Positions 1 through 8,866 are shown, counted from the stretch's first letter. The stretch is DNA of 24,622 nucleotides from an uncultured Methanomethylovorans sp. (GCA_937968035.1 CALBTS010000586.1:1-24622); one strand, 5' to 3'. Notes: generated from the sequence alone by a model not told the origin. Program-made: numbers and translations.

Positions 1-28
1 TTATAACCATAGTCTGATCTATGTTCAT
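1..28 (-). CDS. possible 5' end of a minus-strand gene leaving the window
   Basis: On the minus strand an ATG at 28-26 opens nine codons (MNIDQTMVI) without a stop up to the window edge. An AGGAGGT ribosome-binding-like sequence (about 38-44) lies nine bases upstream. This fits the start of a gene running out of the window, but nine codons cannot be assigned. The same bases form a GGAGG-GAAA-CCTCC hairpin (30-43) followed on the plus strand by a T-rich stretch, so a terminator reading is an alternative. Confidence 0.3.
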
Positions 29-127
29 GGGAGGGAAACCTCCTGTCCTTTTCTTTTTATGGTAAGACCTCACATATCATATTTTGGATGTTGTTACTTT
101 TTTAAAAGGGATGGAATATCTTGAAGA

Positions 128-172
128 ATGTCAGCATGAAGAAAAGGATAATTTGGATGATCATGCTGACAT
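128..172. repeat. perfect 12-bp inverted repeat
   Basis: ATGTCAGCATGA at 128-139 is exactly complementary to TCATGCTGACAT at 161-172, with 21 bases between. No T-run follows on either side, so this is not an obvious terminator. It lies in a stretch (29-661) without a convincing gene and could be a protein-binding site or the stem of a small RNA. The perfect pairing is seen; the role is unknown. Confidence 0.6.
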
Positions 173-549
173 CCGGCAAGTTCTGAGGGTGCTTATTCAC
201 GTATCAGATCCCACTCTCCAAATATGGTTGCATCCAATAATTGAAGCCTATTGTATATAACCGGATTCGACTTTGATTTTCATATTGTATGTGATTCTCA
301 CCCATGATCTGAATGATCTTGTATAATGCTAATCTTCTATGCCTGTGCATGATCATGCAGGTAACGACTTCTCCACATGTGTGAGCAAGGTTTGCTGCAT
401 ATGTAGGGCTTCGCATCTCTGTAGAGATTCCAATATAGTGTGGTACATGTATTCACAGCTTTTTCTCATCATTATGAGAATTAGTATATTCTTAAGTATA
501 GAAAAATTTAAATACATATATTGGGAGGTATCTACTATATCAATAGCAA

Positions 550-661
550 GGTGGCGAACTCACCATGATATCACGGGTGTCCCGAATCAATGTCATTGCT
601 CTGTCAATGACGTAATGTGGTGTTCAAGACCTGTTAATAGAAAAACGAGGAGAGATATCAT
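550..661 (+). promoter_or_regulatory. structured 5' leader of the 41-aa Cys-motif protein
   Basis: Three small hairpins follow each other: GGTG/CACC (550-553 with 561-564), CGGG/CCCG (574-577 with 581-584) and GTCATTG/CAATGAC (592-598 with 605-611, six-base loop). In addition ATGATATC at 565-572 is complementary to GATATCAT at 654-661, the segment between the GAGGAG ribosome binding site and the ATG at 662. A TATA-like TTTAAATA near 508-515 would place the transcript start shortly before the first hairpin. The pairings are seen; regulation of the downstream gene is inference. Confidence 0.4.
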
Positions 662-787
662 ATGGAATTTGTAACTGTAACCTGTCAGAACTGTGGTAGC
701 AAGATGTATGTCCAGAGCAAATCAGTACGCAAGGAAATGTACTGTACTATCCGCTGCCTGGAGACAGGTACCTCATCAAAGATCTGA
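662..787 (+). CDS. 41-residue Cys-rich mini-protein (putative zinc ribbon)
   Basis: A short gene of 42 codons including the TGA stop. A GAGGAG ribosome binding site lies at about 647-652, at normal spacing from the ATG. The protein has a CXXC pair (C8, C11) and a CX3C pair (C28, C32) with 16 residues between, and a Lys/Arg-rich middle. Four cysteines in two knuckles suggest one bound zinc ion, as in small archaeal zinc-finger proteins. There is no membrane segment or signal peptide. It stands alone behind a hairpin-rich leader. The exact function is unknown; nucleic-acid or protein binding is only an inference from the zinc-ribbon appearance. Confidence 0.7.
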   Translation: MEFVTVTCQNCGSKMYVQSKSVRKEMYCTIRCLETGTSSKI

Positions 788-1032
788 GCGTTCTTTATGA
801 ACTCTCACACCTCATCTTTCTGATCGCTATCAAAGTTGACTAATATTCAACCTTATTTTCCTGTTCTCTTTTCCGGGCCTGTCGCAATATGAACAGTAAT
901 TATGCATATGCTTAAAAGCACATTTGGAAGTAGTATTCTTTTTAACATTCTTTCTCTGTGATTTTTTTCAATTTCATTACATGCCATAATCTATTAATAT
1001 ATTAATCCACTACATATGATCTACCTGATATA

Positions 1033-3243
1033 ATGCAATCTCATCCTAATAACGTAACCCTGCAAAAAAAAGACCCACCTATGGATAAAAGACCTTCTGA
1101 AAGGGAACGAGGGACTGAAAAGTTGGCTTCCTCTGAAAGTTGTTCTATGACACATGAAACATATTTTATATCTACTGTGGAGAAGTCACCGTTTGGTGTT
1201 TTTTTTGTGAATAAAGATTGCCAGATTGAATACTGTAATAAGGCGACTCTTTCCCTGTTAGGATACAAAGATGCCGGCCAATTCAGGCAGGAATGTTTCG
1301 ATAAGTTCCTTGCTCCTGCCCTCAAAGAGAAAATTAAAGGAAATTGTGTTCAAAAAAATAGTACAAAAACGGAGACAGAGTTCTACCAATCGTGCACTTC
1401 AGGAGATGGAAGTGAATTTTTAGCCAGGTTAAAAGTAGTTATTATGAAAAATGAAATTTCCGGAGACATCGGACTAGTATGCTACATTGAAGATGCTTCC
1501 GGCCATATTCTGCAAATGAGTGATATAGGGTACAATAACAAATATGTGCGACTTCTGGAGGCTGCAAATGATGGAGTTCTGATCATACAGGATCATGTTT
1601 TCAAACACGTGGATAGCAAATTTGTAAGGAATACAGGATATATAAAGGAAGACGTCCTTGGCAGGAGTTTTCTTGATCTCGTTACTCCTGAGTACAAGAG
1701 AATATTTGCTCAGATGTACAACAAAAAAATGCTGAGCGAAGAAGTTCCTTCTAATTTTGAGGTTGACCTTGTTTCCAGAAACGGGAAGTTGATCTCAATG
1801 GAAATATCAGCGTATCTCATAGAATTCAATGGCAAAGTAGCTGATATGCTGGTTTTGCGTGATATTTCGGAGATGAAAAAAGCTGAAAAAGAGCTGCAAA
1901 CATGCTCTGAACAAATATTGGTCACAAATGAAATAATTAAAAGAAAATTTGAACTGGAAAAGACCATATCGTTTGTTTCAACTATCCTTGTTGCTCCCGA
2001 TGATATTATTGTTGCAGTGAACAAATGCCTTGAAAGAGCGGGGCTGCTCTGCGGCGCAAGTCGTGTCTACCTGTTCAGAATAAATAGCACTAAAATGACC
2101 ATGGACAACACTCACGAGTGGTGTAACACAGGTGTGGAGCCCCAAAAAGACAACCTTCAGGATCTGCCTGTTGACATGTTCCCCTGGTGGATGGATAAAC
2201 TCAACAAAGGCGATATCATACACATCACAGATGTATCTTCAATGCCTCCGGAAGCGGCAAACGAAAAAGATATCCTTGAGATGCAGCAGATCAGTTCTCT
2301 CATAGTACTTCCTCTCTATATTGCTGGAAAGATGACAGGATTTGTTGGGATGGACAATGTCGTAAATACAGGAGGGTGGAAAGAGGAAGATATTAAAGTT
2401 CTTGGGATACTTGCAAACCTCATAGGTAGTGCAATAGAGCGCAAAGAGAATGAGGACGCATTGAACAATTATTCTGCCAACCTTGCACGTGCCTATGATG
2501 AGCTAAAAAACCTTGACATAATGAAAAATGAATTCCTTGCTACCCTTAATCATGAGCTTAAGACCCCTCTGCATGCCATACAGGGGTATAGCGGTCTTCT
2601 TCGAGAAGGAGATTTCGGGGAACTGAACGCAGACCAGAAAAAAAGTGTCGACGCCGTAGCACGCAATACGGAGCGTCTTGGTACCCTGATAAACTCCATG
2701 CTGTACATGGGCAATGTGCTTGCAGGAAAAGTGAACTACAATTTTGATCTTGTCCAGTTAGGCATTCTGATCGATCAGACCATCAGGCGCTATTCATATG
2801 CAGCACAGTTAAAAAACATTCAGGTAATAAGGAACATCAAAGGTCCTCTTCCTATAATTGAAGCTGACATCAATATTTTACCGCAGTTATTTTACAATAT
2901 CATGGACAATGCTCTCAAGTTCACTCCCAAGGACGGGATTGTAACTATTTCAGCCTCCGAAGAAGACTCTGGCATCCATATTCAGGTGCAAGACACAGGC
3001 ATAGGCATACCTGAAAAAATTGGAGAGAAAATTTTTGACAAATTCTATCAGGTGGATGGTTCTTCGACTCGCAAATATGGAGGAAGCGGGCTTGGACTAT
3101 CCATTTCCAGACAGATCGTGCAGGTGCATAACGGAAGTATCTGGATTGAAAGTAAAGAAGGGGCCGGAACCATCTTACACGTAAGATTGCCAAAGAAGCA
3201 TTTGAATAATGTGAATACAAATTCACTAAATTCTGTAGCTTAA
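1033..3243 (+). CDS. soluble PAS-PAS-GAF sensor histidine kinase
   Basis: A 736-residue two-component sensor kinase. Domains in order: PAS (about 43-160), PAS (about 170-285), a short coiled linker, GAF (about 312-470), HisKA dimerisation domain (about 490-555) and HATPase (about 610-720). Visible motifs are the H-box around His507 (LNHELKTP), N-box with N622 and N626, G1 box DTGIGIP at 654-660, F-box FDKFYQ, and G2 box GGSGLGL at 683-689, so it should be an active kinase. No membrane helix is visible; the ligand is sensed in the cytoplasm. No response regulator gene is adjacent. An AT-rich TATA-like palindrome at 993-1006 suggests a very short leader before the ATG at 1033; M17 (1081) is the alternative start. 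Neither has a clear Shine-Dalgarno sequence. Confidence 0.93.
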   Translation: MQSHPNNVTLQKKDPPMDKRPSERERGTEKLASSESCSMTHETYFISTVEKSPFGVFFVNKDCQIEYCNKATLSLLGYKDAGQFRQECFDKFLAPALKEKIKGNCVQKNSTKTETEFYQSCTSGDGSEFLARLKVVIMKNEISGDIGLVCYIEDASGHILQMSDIGYNNKYVRLLEAANDGVLIIQDHVFKHVDSKFVRNTGYIKEDVLGRSFLDLVTPEYKRIFAQMYNKKMLSEEVPSNFEVDLVSRNGKLISMEISAYLIEFNGKVADMLVLRDISEMKKAEKELQTCSEQILVTNEIIKRKFELEKTISFVSTILVAPDDIIVAVNKCLERAGLLCGASRVYLFRINSTKMTMDNTHEWCNTGVEPQKDNLQDLPVDMFPWWMDKLNKGDIIHITDVSSMPPEAANEKDILEMQQISSLIVLPLYIAGKMTGFVGMDNVVNTGGWKEEDIKVLGILANLIGSAIERKENEDALNNYSANLARAYDELKNLDIMKNEFLATLNHELKTPLHAIQGYSGLLREGDFGELNADQKKSVDAVARNTERLGTLINSMLYMGNVLAGKVNYNFDLVQLGILIDQTIRRYSYAAQLKNIQVIRNIKGPLPIIEADINILPQLFYNIMDNALKFTPKDGIVTISASEEDSGIHIQVQDTGIGIPEKIGEKIFDKFYQVDGSSTRKYGGSGLGLSISRQIVQVHNGSIWIESKEGAGTILHVRLPKKHLNNVNTNSLNSVA

Positions 3244-3310
3244 GTCAGTTCCAGAATGATAGTAAACATTATCTGTGACTTCTTTATAGTATAACAGAGG
3301 ACCATTTTTT

Positions 3311-4087
3311 ATGTCACTTATAACTCTTATCACCGATTTCGGCTCGGTCTATCCTGCTGCCATGAAGGGAGTCATACTGGGCATTGATCCCCGGGCAACT
3401 ATAGTTGATATTTCTCATACTGTTCCTCAAGGTGACATTAGGGCCGGAGCCTTCGCCCTTTACTCTGTAGTGCCTTATTTTCCGGTGGGCACTGTACATG
3501 TAGCCGTAGTGGATCCTGGAGTTGGAACGGCACGGAATTCAATAGTCATTTCTGCAGGAGGCCATCTTTTTGTTGGTCCTGACAACGGTCTCATGGTTCC
3601 CGCAGCTTCCAGGCTTGGAAAAATAGAGGTCCGCAAGATCACAAACTTAGGTCTGCTTGGGGATGTATCCGCCACTTTCCATGGAAGGGATGTTTTTGCT
3701 CGCATTGGTGCCTATCTCTCAGAAGGTATGCCCTTACAAGAGGTAGGTGAAAAAACATTAGATCATGTTCACCTGGATTTTGGAATGGTTGAAGTTAGTG
3801 AAACCTCCATTACTGGCCAAGTCATCTACATTGATGACTTTGGTAATGTCATTACCAATATTCGGGCTGCCGATGTATTAGGGCTCATCAGGTTTGGTGA
3901 AGTGGTACATATTTTCTATAGGAAAATGCCGGTAATAAGAACTTATGGACTTGTGGACGAGGGAAAGTTACTGGCACTTGTCGGAAGTCACGGATTTTTA
4001 GAAATAGCTGTAAATAAAGGTAATGCAAGCAAAGAGTTGGATGTCCTTTGTAATGATCCTGTGAAGTTAATTTTTTCAAAAAAGTAA
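3311..4087 (+). CDS. S-adenosylmethionine hydroxide adenosyltransferase (DUF62)
   Basis: 258 residues, full length for the DUF62 / chlorinase-fluorinase fold family. Family members of this subtype hydrolyse S-adenosylmethionine to adenosine and methionine with a water activated by an Asp-Arg-His triad. Here the triad is present: Asp68 in VVDPGVG, Arg75 just after it, and His124 in the TFHGRD motif. The N-terminal TDFG motif and the PDNGL loop that contact the nucleoside are also intact. The chlorinase or fluorinase activity of some relatives is unlikely because the hydrolase triad is kept. A GAGG ribosome binding site lies at about 3296-3299. The gene is 67 bases downstream of the kinase and could be cotranscribed, though no functional link is evident. 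Confidence 0.93.
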   Translation: MSLITLITDFGSVYPAAMKGVILGIDPRATIVDISHTVPQGDIRAGAFALYSVVPYFPVGTVHVAVVDPGVGTARNSIVISAGGHLFVGPDNGLMVPAASRLGKIEVRKITNLGLLGDVSATFHGRDVFARIGAYLSEGMPLQEVGEKTLDHVHLDFGMVEVSETSITGQVIYIDDFGNVITNIRAADVLGLIRFGEVVHIFYRKMPVIRTYGLVDEGKLLALVGSHGFLEIAVNKGNASKELDVLCNDPVKLIFSKK

Positions 4088-4328
4088 AATTCATATACCT
4101 ATCTAATTTTAAAAGTATCCTCGCATTTGTCCTAAACTTCCTTTCTTCAAATTATCCTTCCTTATACGATGTAAAGCAACCTGCCCTTTCAATATGAGAA
4201 GTCTATTTGCATTTTTGGTACAGCACTCTTTTATTTCTTCTTAGTTGTCGGTATGTTTAAATAAATTAAGGCACTTAATACTAAAATAAATATATATTCG
4301 AGGTGAATTTCTGAATCTTAAGCACAAG

Positions 4329-6305
4329 ATGATTCTTTCATTCGTTTTGTTATCAATGTTGTTGATAGCTCTTTTTGCAGTCCAGAGCTCCAATAATCAG
4401 GAACTATTGATCGAATATCAAAAGCACGAACTTGCTTTGCAGGTAGAGAAAAGTGTCAACACAAGAATGGAGATACAACTGGAAAATGTTGCTACTTCTC
4501 TTGTACCCATCACTGAAAATCAAGAAATCTTGAAGCTTTTTGCTGAAAGGAACAGGGAAGATCTTGCAGCACTACTCTTGCCTGTGTATGAAAGTCTTTC
4601 TTCGAAGGGTGTAGAACAGTTCCAGTTCCATCTGCCAGACTCTACTTCTTTCCTGAGGTTGCACAGTCCTGAGAATTATGGCGATGACCTTTCATCTTTC
4701 AGATACACTGTAAATGAAGCAAATTCTAAGATGAAGATCATCAGTGGATTGGAAGAAGGAAAGGGTGGATATGGTTTTAGAGTAGTTTCTCCTCTTGCAT
4801 ACAACGGAGAACATATCGGTTCAGTGGAATACGGTATGAGCTTCGATGAATATTTCCTCTCTCAGCTACAGGAAGACTATTCGGGAGAGTACTTCATATA
4901 CGCTTTCCCTGATGAGGAGAGCATTTCATGGGAATCCAGTAACAACGGGTTATTGGCAGGAACCCTGGAAAATGATTCACTTCAAGTAACGGAAGAGCAG
5001 TTAGAGTTACTGAGGCAGGGAGAAACCGTATCTTTTACTTCAGATGACCACAATTCTCTTGTTGTCATGATACCTTTTACTGATTATACCGGCACAACAA
5101 AAGGTTATGTCAAGTCATTGATATCTCTTGATGGGGTCACTCTTCTTGCTAATAAGACATCTGACAACATTCTTATCATTTCACTAATTGGTCTTGTTCT
5201 ATCCGTAGCGCTTGGTCTGTTCATTGCCAATTTACTGACAAAGCCTCTGAACAGCATTGTGGTAGCCACAGGTAACATTGCCGAGGGTGATATGACCGTA
5301 CGGGTACAGGAATCGGACGATGAGATCGGAAGGCTTGGTGCTTCTATCAACAAAATGGTCGCAGGCATCAGGCAGATTGTGCAGGAAGTTCAGGAGAATT
5401 CAGTTTCAGTCACAGCTACTGCAGACAATTTCCTTGCTTTCACTGAAAAACTGACAATTGCGTGTGACATGATAAAGGAAGATGTATCCAGAATATCAAC
5501 TGGAGCTGGTGTCCAGTCACAAAAGGTATCTGAGGTCACTACTGCAATGAATGATATGAGTATGGCTGTGCAGGAAATAGCTAGTAATGCTCAAATGACT
5601 TCAGAAACTGCAATCAATGCCAATGAATTGATGAAAAATATAGGGGAACAGTCAGAATCATTGCTCTTACAGATGGATGGCATAAAAACTTCCTCCTATG
5701 GATCAGTAAAGGTCATAGAACAGCTGGATGCGAAATCTGTCAAGATAGGTGAAATTGTTACCTTGATCACTGGCATTGCAGACCAGACCAATTTGCTGGC
5801 TTTGAATGCAGCTATTGAAGCAGCACGTGCAGGCGAACATGGAAGAGGTTTTGCAGTGGTGGCAGATGAGGTGCGCAAACTTGCCGAGGAATCAGGGTCC
5901 GCAGCCAAGGAAATATCTTTACTCGTTAAGGACATTCAAAAAGCAACTGGAAATGCTGTAAAATCGATAAGTCAAGAAACTACTATAGTTGAAACCGGTT
6001 CAGAGTCTCTCAATATGGCTGTTGGGGCTGTGAAAGACGCTATTAAAAATGGTGATGAGGTTGCCAAGATGGCGCAGGAGATTGCAGCTGCCACGCAGGA
6101 ACAGTCTGCTTCGATACAGGAGGTAACTGCTTCTATAGAGGATGTATCTTCCATCTCGACAGATTCTGCCAACGGCACTCAGAAGATTTCCGTAACAATT
6201 AAAGAAGAGTCTGTTTTGATGTCAGATCTTGCTGAAGCTGCAAAAGACCTTGCAGGTATGGCGGATCATTTGCGAGACAGTATTTCAAGATTTAAACTGG
6301 AGTAA
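4329..6305 (+). CDS. methyl-accepting chemotaxis protein with dCache sensor
   Basis: Transmembrane chemoreceptor of about 658 residues. An N-terminal membrane helix is followed by an extracytoplasmic double-Cache-type sensor (about 30-270, including an SFLRLH...GDDLSSFR stretch typical of dCache_3), a second membrane helix (about 275-300), a HAMP domain (EIGRL motif) and a signalling hairpin whose conserved tip includes [19 protein letters not shown]. It relays ligand binding to a CheA/CheW array; no che or archaellum genes are nearby. The start is doubtful. The GAGGTGA ribosome binding site at 4300-4306 is 22 bases from this ATG but only four bases from an in-frame CTG at 4311, which would add six mostly polar and basic residues (NLKHK) before the first membrane helix, as in typical receptors. 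Confidence 0.93.
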   Translation: MILSFVLLSMLLIALFAVQSSNNQELLIEYQKHELALQVEKSVNTRMEIQLENVATSLVPITENQEILKLFAERNREDLAALLLPVYESLSSKGVEQFQFHLPDSTSFLRLHSPENYGDDLSSFRYTVNEANSKMKIISGLEEGKGGYGFRVVSPLAYNGEHIGSVEYGMSFDEYFLSQLQEDYSGEYFIYAFPDEESISWESSNNGLLAGTLENDSLQVTEEQLELLRQGETVSFTSDDHNSLVVMIPFTDYTGTTKGYVKSLISLDGVTLLANKTSDNILIISLIGLVLSVALGLFIANLLTKPLNSIVVATGNIAEGDMTVRVQESDDEIGRLGASINKMVAGIRQIVQEVQENSVSVTATADNFLAFTEKLTIACDMIKEDVSRISTGAGVQSQKVSEVTTAMNDMSMAVQEIASNAQMTSETAINANELMKNIGEQSESLLLQMDGIKTSSYGSVKVIEQLDAKSVKIGEIVTLITGIADQTNLLALNAAIEAARAGEHGRGFAVVADEVRKLAEESGSAAKEISLLVKDIQKATGNAVKSISQETTIVETGSESLNMAVGAVKDAIKNGDEVAKMAQEIAAATQEQSASIQEVTASIEDVSSISTDSANGTQKISVTIKEESVLMSDLAEAAKDLAGMADHLRDSISRFKLE

Positions 6306-6315
6306 GTACCATTCT

Positions 6316-6340
6316 GAACAGGCCATCAATGGCGCTGTTC
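6316..6340 (+). terminator. hairpin terminator between convergent genes
   Basis: GAACAGGCCA (6316-6325) pairs with TGGC-G-CTGTTC (6330-6340), giving a 10-bp stem with one bulged G and a TCAA tetraloop. It starts ten bases after the chemoreceptor stop and is followed by a T-rich stretch (TCTTCATTTTTTG). It sits between the chemoreceptor gene and the convergent radical SAM gene and may serve both. Confidence 0.7.
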
Positions 6341-6372
6341 TCTTCATTTTTTGAACTTTTTTCAGGCAGATT

Positions 6373-7347
6373 TTACATCCACTTATAGTGCCTCATTACC
6401 TCGAGGTTCATGTCATACAACAGGCTGTTCTCCACATATCCGAAGAACAGGCATTTATGACAATTCTCAGGAATCTGTTTTCTTTTTTCCTTGCTGCTTT
6501 CCCATACATTCCGCAGTCCGTCCTTTACATTTCCCAGAGCTTCATTTTGTACCCTGCAATGCTCTATGGTGCCATCAGCAGTTACATTTAGTATAAGTTC
6601 TCCTGCATGGCATCTGAAATCAGTGTTCATGTCCCTTGCCATCTTCAGGTAGGTGTATGAATTAATAATGGGGTAACCTTCTTTTTTCATTTCGATTATC
6701 GTGTCAACTGTCCTGCGATATTTCTCACTGTCTCTTACGCCGATATTCTTCCATACGTCATCCGATATTCCTGAAAATTCGTACATTGGTTCGAAAGCTA
6801 CGCTCACGCCTAATTCTGCGGCAAGTCGTATGAGCTCTTCAATATCATCGAGGTTCCTGCCGCTTAGTACACAGTTCATGAGTATGGGATTTTTCATGTA
6901 TCTTTTTGCTTTTATGATACCAGGCAGTATTTTTGTCTTAAAGTCAACCCCTCTTATCTCTCTATAACTGTTTATGCCATCGACGGATACGGAAAGGTAA
7001 TCCAGGTCCTTAAGTTGCTCTGCTCTTTTTTCCAGCAGCAGTCCGTTGGTTATGAGAAAAGTTACTATGCCCAGTTCTCTGGCATGCAGGAGGATCTGTG
7101 GAAGGTCCTCCCTCAGCAAAGGTTCGACGGTCCATGCATTATATATCATTATACCAAAATCCTTTGCCTCATCCAGCAATCCGGTGATCTCCTGTAATGT
7201 CATTTCAGGACCATTCTGTTTCCAGTATTCACAGAAACTACATTTCATGTTGCAGCGGGAGTTGATGGCATGGGAGAGCACAAGAGGACGCTTTCTGATC
7301 CTTGTTTGCCAGAATGCTCTTGTTGCAGTGAAGGGTGATCTGGACAT
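6373..7347 (-). CDS. radical SAM protein with SPASM-like C-terminus
   Basis: 324 residues. The radical SAM motif CX3CX2C is present as C32, C36 and C39 (RCNMKCSFC), which binds the 4Fe-4S cluster that cleaves S-adenosylmethionine. The barrel continues through the usual elements (TNG, SVDG, NCVLSG). The C-terminal third has more cysteines (FRCHAG, EHCRVQ, NCHKC) in the arrangement of a SPASM-type auxiliary cluster domain. Such proteins often modify peptides or make cofactors and lipids; the substrate here is unknown. An ATTTAAAT TATA box lies about 29 bases upstream of the ATG and no ribosome binding site is visible, so the mRNA is probably leaderless. It follows the L12 terminator and is its own unit. 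Confidence 0.88.
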   Translation of the reverse strand: MSRSPFTATRAFWQTRIRKRPLVLSHAINSRCNMKCSFCEYWKQNGPEMTLQEITGLLDEAKDFGIMIYNAWTVEPLLREDLPQILLHARELGIVTFLITNGLLLEKRAEQLKDLDYLSVSVDGINSYREIRGVDFKTKILPGIIKAKRYMKNPILMNCVLSGRNLDDIEELIRLAAELGVSVAFEPMYEFSGISDDVWKNIGVRDSEKYRRTVDTIIEMKKEGYPIINSYTYLKMARDMNTDFRCHAGELILNVTADGTIEHCRVQNEALGNVKDGLRNVWESSKEKRKQIPENCHKCLFFGYVENSLLYDMNLEVMRHYKWM

Positions 7348-7372
7348 TATTCAGTATCTACATTAGTTGATG

Positions 7373-7380
7373 ATTTAAAT
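7373..7380 (-). promoter_or_regulatory. TATA box of the radical SAM gene
   Basis: ATTTAAAT centred about 29 bases before the ATG at 7347. With archaeal TATA-to-start distances of roughly 25-28 bases, transcription would begin at or within a few bases of the start codon. The absence of a purine-rich ribosome binding site agrees with a leaderless message. Confidence 0.5.
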
Positions 7381-7423
7381 ATTCTGTGCAAAATACAGCA
7401 AAAGCTATACAGAAATACATTTT

Positions 7424-7454
7424 TAAAAAAGATATGCCCGTAGAACACGGGCAT
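7424..7454 (-). terminator. terminator of the L1-L10-L12 operon
   Basis: Read on the minus strand, ATGCCCGT and ACGGGCAT form a perfect 8-bp stem (7447-7454 with 7434-7441) with a five-base loop, followed by ATCTTTTTTAAAA. The hairpin lies about 30 bases after the L12 stop codon. This is the clearest terminator in the window and separates the ribosomal operon from the radical SAM gene. Confidence 0.85.
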
Positions 7455-7484
7455 GTACAGATGTTTGTAAGTTGGTTGAAGTAC

Positions 7485-7796
7485 TTATCCGAAGAGTGCA
7501 CCGAGACCGGCCATTCCGCTCTCTTCTGCTTCTTCCTTGGACTCTTCTTCCTTTGCTGCCTCTGCGGCTGGGGCTTCGGCTGCGGCTGCTGCGGGAGCTG
7601 CTGCGGCTGGAGCTGCTGCAACTGCTGCAGTTGCCATCGCTTCCTCTATGTTCACGTCCTCAAGGGCTGCAATGAGTGCCTTTACACGTGATTCGTTGAC
7701 TGCGGTACCAGCTGCCTGAAGAACGGCAGTTATTGCATCTTCTGTAATCTCTTTACCAGCTTTGTGCAGTAAAAGTGCTGCGTATATGTATTCCAT
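7485..7796 (-). CDS. rpl12: large-subunit ribosomal protein L12 (archaeal P1 type)
   Basis: 103 residues, the usual size of the archaeal stalk protein. The N-terminal helical dimerisation domain ([14 protein letters not shown]) is followed by an Ala/Pro-rich hinge (about 57-82), a Glu/Lys-rich acidic stretch and the C-terminal [10 protein letters not shown] tail that recruits translational GTPases. Several dimers bind the C-terminal helices of L10. A GGTGAT ribosome binding site precedes the ATG. It is the last gene of the L1-L10-L12 operon, 38 bases after L10. Confidence 0.97.
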   Translation of the reverse strand: MEYIYAALLLHKAGKEITEDAITAVLQAAGTAVNESRVKALIAALEDVNIEEAMATAAVAAAPAAAAPAAAAAEAPAAEAAKEEESKEEAEESGMAGLGALFG

Positions 7797-7834
7797 GTGA
7801 AATCACCTTTTATCAATGTAAGTTATAGTCTGTC

Positions 7835-8866
7835 TTATCCGAAAAGTGCTCCAAGGCCGGCCATTCCGTCCTCTTCAGAACTCTCTTCTTCCTTCTCTTC
7901 TTTCGCCTCGACGGCTTCCTCGCCCTTTGCTTCGGTTGTTGCGCTCACTGCTGCTGCAGCTGCGGCTCCAAGGGCCTGTTTAAGCTCATCGTCTACTGCT
8001 TCCTCATTTTTAGTTGAGGCTGCAGCAGCCACAGCAAGCATCTGTGACTGAGCCTTGCCCATCAATGCTCCCATCAGTTCCGGCTCGAACACAGCAGCGT
8101 AAATACCGAGGTTCCTGGATTCTGTTGAAGCTTTTGCGATAAGCGTGGTTATGTTGTCTGCAGTTGGATATGCTGCGTATACTGAAAGGTTGAGTGCCTG
8201 CTTTGCGGCCAGAGCTATGTCGTTGAAGTACTGTGTTTCATCCACAGCCAGCACGTCTGGTCGGAATATGGATCCTTCTTCCAGAACTGCTCTTAAGTCC
8301 AGTCCAACGACCATTGGATAGATCTCAAGCCTGTTAAGCATAGATGCAAGCAACTGGGGAGCTTTTTCCCCCTCTTTCAACACGGTCTTTGTTTCCTTTA
8401 CAACGACCTTGCCCCCATCAATGGCTGCAGGAATTCCAGCTTTCTGCAGATCTCCCAGAATGGGTCCGGGCGGAAAACTTGTTGGCCTTGCCTCCACTAC
8501 AATGTCCTTCGGAGCCACAGCACCGGCCTTTATTGGTGAAGGTGTCTTGCTCTTTTCGAGAAGTTTGAACAGTTTAAATGGATTCTGATCAGAAAATACT
8601 AATGCCGTCTGGACATCAATAAATTCGGTCATATCCTTTATATCCTGGCCCAATTCCTCCAATGCCCTCTTTATAAGGGTGTTCCTGGCCACTTTGATAT
8701 ATGCAGTTCCCTGAAGCTCTCTCCTCATTTTCTGAAGCTGCTTTGCAGGAATACCTTCAATACCTACTATACCAAAGAGGTGGTAGGATCTTATGAGCTC
8801 TTTTATTTCCTCGATCTCCTTGGCCTTCCATTTTGGTATATGTGACGAGTGGTGATCAATTTCCAT
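7835..8866 (-). CDS. rplP0: large-subunit ribosomal protein L10 (archaeal P0)
   Basis: 343 residues, full length for archaeal P0. The N-terminal rRNA-binding domain (about 1-110) is followed by the archaeal/eukaryal-type insertion and long C-terminal helices that hold L12 dimers. An acidic Glu-rich tail ends in [10 protein letters not shown], identical to the last residues of the neighbouring L12, as expected for the shared factor-binding tail. The ATG lies one base after the L1 stop codon, and its GGTGAT ribosome binding site is inside the end of L1, so translation is probably coupled. Confidence 0.97.
   Translation of the reverse strand: MEIDHHSSHIPKWKAKEIEEIKELIRSYHLFGIVGIEGIPAKQLQKMRRELQGTAYIKVARNTLIKRALEELGQDIKDMTEFIDVQTALVFSDQNPFKLFKLLEKSKTPSPIKAGAVAPKDIVVEARPTSFPPGPILGDLQKAGIPAAIDGGKVVVKETKTVLKEGEKAPQLLASMLNRLEIYPMVVGLDLRAVLEEGSIFRPDVLAVDETQYFNDIALAAKQALNLSVYAAYPTADNITTLIAKASTESRNLGIYAAVFEPELMGALMGKAQSQMLAVAAAASTKNEEAVDDELKQALGAAAAAAVSATTEAKGEEAVEAKEEKEEESSEEDGMAGLGALFG

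Noticed and set aside
204..416. 70-codon minus-strand frame near the left end
   Set aside because: No ribosome binding site, no recognisable motif; composition fits chance in an AT-rich intergenic region.
339..674. 111-codon plus-strand frame before the Cys-motif protein
   Set aside because: No domain-like pattern, no ribosome binding site, and it runs through the hairpin-rich leader of a better-supported gene.
7386..7719. Several Cys- or Ala-rich plus-strand frames opposite L12
   Set aside because: Artefacts of the GCx-rich alanine hinge of L12 read on the other strand.
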